Assembly (NCBI GenBank): GCA_030613045.1
Contig: JAUWMS010000134.1
Location: 1 to 6,822, forward strand
DNA: 6,822 nucleotides
Direction: 5' to 3'
Source: Candidatus Latescibacterota bacterium
GTDB taxonomy: Bacteria; Latescibacterota; 4484-107
Positions 5,868 through 6,822 of this stretch are shown piece by piece. Made by a program: the position numbers and the translations under genes. The notes under the pieces were generated by a model, which worked only from the letters and a program-made list of their open reading frames with translations, was not told the origin of the DNA and searched no databases. Position 1 is the stretch's first letter, and the number at the start of each line of letters is the position of its first letter.

Positions 5868-6503
5868 ATGGAGAATCTGAATCTGCTGAGCATCGTAGGC
5901 AAGGGAGGCTGGTTGATCCTTCCCATCGCCCTGTGTTCATTGATCGCCGTGGGTGTGATCGTCGAACGATTTCTGACTTTGCACCGAGCGAAAACCAATA
6001 CGGCGAGTTTGATTATGAAACTGAAGGGCGCGCTCTCCTCGGGAGATGCGGAAAAGGCCCTTCTCATTTGTCAGGAAACCCAGGGCCCCATTGCCACCGT
6101 ATTGAGCGCGGGCTTACAGCGGCATCAAGAGGAGCGCGGAAGGATCCGAGAGGCCTTGGAAAATGCCGGGAATGCAGAGGTGTTCCATTTGGAGAAATAC
6201 ACCGGAGTGCTCGCTACGGTGGCGGCCGTGGCTCCGCTGATCGGCTTTTTGGGAACCGTGACGGGGATGATCCGCGCGTTTATGGATATTCAAGCCTTGG
6301 GAGGCAACGTCAACGCAGACGTGTTGGCCGGGGGAATCTGGGAAGCGATGGTGACTACAGCCGCCGGGTTGGCCGTGGGCATCCCGGCTTTGATTTTCTA
6401 CAACTATTTCATCGGTCGCGTGCAGCGCTTCGTGTTCGAGATCGAGACCCGTTCGGAGGAGTTGTTGGACCTGTTGAGCGGAAAGGCGCGCGATGAAACT
6501 TAA
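5868..6503 (+). CDS. exbB: MotA/TolQ/ExbB proton channel family protein
   Basis: The 211-residue inner-membrane protein has three transmembrane segments (about 13-35, 112-136, 157-180) and a cytoplasmic domain between the first two, the ExbB/TolQ topology. The signature APLIGFLGTVTGMIRAF (122-138) and the third-helix AMVTTAAGLAVGIPALIFYN (160-179) are conserved. Thr130 and Thr163/164 occupy the positions of the functional threonines lining the ExbB/TolQ channel. With ExbD it forms a proton-driven motor energising TonB (outer-membrane uptake) or TolA (envelope constriction). The ATG at 5868 is preceded by GGAGGG (5858-5863) and gives the standard family length. Its end overlaps the next gene by 11 nt, implying translational coupling. 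ExbB rather than TolQ is a guess; no tonB, tolA or tolB is visible to decide. Confidence 0.93.
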   Translation: MENLNLLSIVGKGGWLILPIALCSLIAVGVIVERFLTLHRAKTNTASLIMKLKGALSSGDAEKALLICQETQGPIATVLSAGLQRHQEERGRIREALENAGNAEVFHLEKYTGVLATVAAVAPLIGFLGTVTGMIRAFMDIQALGGNVNADVLAGGIWEAMVTTAAGLAVGIPALIFYNYFIGRVQRFVFEIETRSEELLDLLSGKARDET

Positions 6504-6822
6504 AACCAACCGCCAAATGGTGACGAGTCTCAATGCCATCTCCCTGACGGACATCGTCTTTTTGCTGTTGATCTTTTTCCTGCTTTCCTCGACCTTCGTC
6601 CTGCAGCCCGGCATCAAAGTCGCGCTTCCAAAAACGACTACGGTCGAGGTCAGCACGGAGAAAAGCATCGTCGTGACCATTACGGCGGACGGATCGCTCT
6701 TCCTCAACGACCGGAAAGTCTCCCGCGCCACGCTTCCGGGCGAACTCAGGGTGAAACTTCGATCCGTCGGAAGACCCATCGTCGTGATCCGGGCGGACAG
6801 GCGGGTGTCGCTGGAACAGGCG
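6493..6822 (+). CDS. exbD: ExbD/TolR family biopolymer transport protein (3' end beyond window)
   Basis: The first 110 residues are present and the gene runs off the window. A short cytoplasmic N-terminus leads into ISLTDIVFLLLIFFLLSSTF (16-35), the single membrane helix of the family. Asp20 corresponds to the essential protonatable aspartate of ExbD/TolR. The periplasmic part follows with the typical pattern of a PGIKVALPK segment (39-47), TITADGSLFLND (62-73) and VVIRADRRVSLEQA (97-110), the last being the start of the conserved ADRxVxYexv-like region. The start overlaps the end of the exbB-like gene by 11 nt (ATGAAACTTAA), so the two are translationally coupled. It was read directly from the sequence and is a true partial gene rather than a truncated one. 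TolR is an equally possible name. Confidence 0.92.
   Translation, partial: MKLKTNRQMVTSLNAISLTDIVFLLLIFFLLSSTFVLQPGIKVALPKTTTVEVSTEKSIVVTITADGSLFLNDRKVSRATLPGELRVKLRSVGRPIVVIRADRRVSLEQA

Noticed and set aside
5750..6496. 248-codon open frame overlapping exbB
   Set aside because: The ExbB frame carries all conserved motifs and membrane helices; this frame is low-complexity Arg/Gly-rich.

Overview
The window carries six protein-coding genes, all on the + strand, with GC content that looks moderate by eye. It reads as a contig of an uncultured Gram-negative bacterium: a secreted CARDB-type protein with a lipoprotein-like leader, an ExbB/ExbD proton-motive-force pair, and a mannose-family PTS EIIC/EIID pair of the divergent type seen in deltaproteobacterial and FCB-like lineages. 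Intergenic spaces hold short AT-rich repeat debris common in such genomes. The phylum cannot be fixed from this window.

Layout. (1) 80-1981: exported protein with three tandem CARDB Ig-like repeats, an Asp-rich calcium-type loop and a beta-rich C-terminal domain. (2) 2055-3074: membrane protein with a signal peptide, a small Lsm-like beta domain, one transmembrane helix and an AT-rich charged helical C-terminal region of unknown function. (3) 3091-3780: PTS EIIC, 16 nt behind gene 2. (4) 3781-4142: a gene-free gap that splits EIIC from EIID. It holds a small terminator-like hairpin and then a nested palindromic, MITE-like repeat. (5) 4143-4907: PTS EIID. (6) 4908-5074: spacer with a 7-bp tandem repeat. 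(7) 5075-5416: ribosomal protein L19, followed by a clear intrinsic terminator. (8) 5483-5867: leader region with a near-consensus sigma-70 promoter. (9) 5868-6503 and 6493-6822: exbB/tolQ-like and exbD/tolR-like genes overlapping by 11 nt; the second runs off the window.

How the genes relate. ExbB and ExbD form one inner-membrane motor energising a TonB- or TolA-type partner. EIIC and EIID are the two membrane subunits of a mannose-family permease, but no EIIA, EIIB, HPr or EI is visible here, so their phosphoryl supply must come from elsewhere or the pair has another role. L19 appears to be its own transcription unit. The two first genes are envelope proteins without a recognised pathway. 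I see no CRISPR array, tRNA, rRNA, transposase or integrase. I found no convincing novel multi-gene system. The strongest oddities are the repeat inside the PTS pair and the composite architecture of the 2055-3074 protein.
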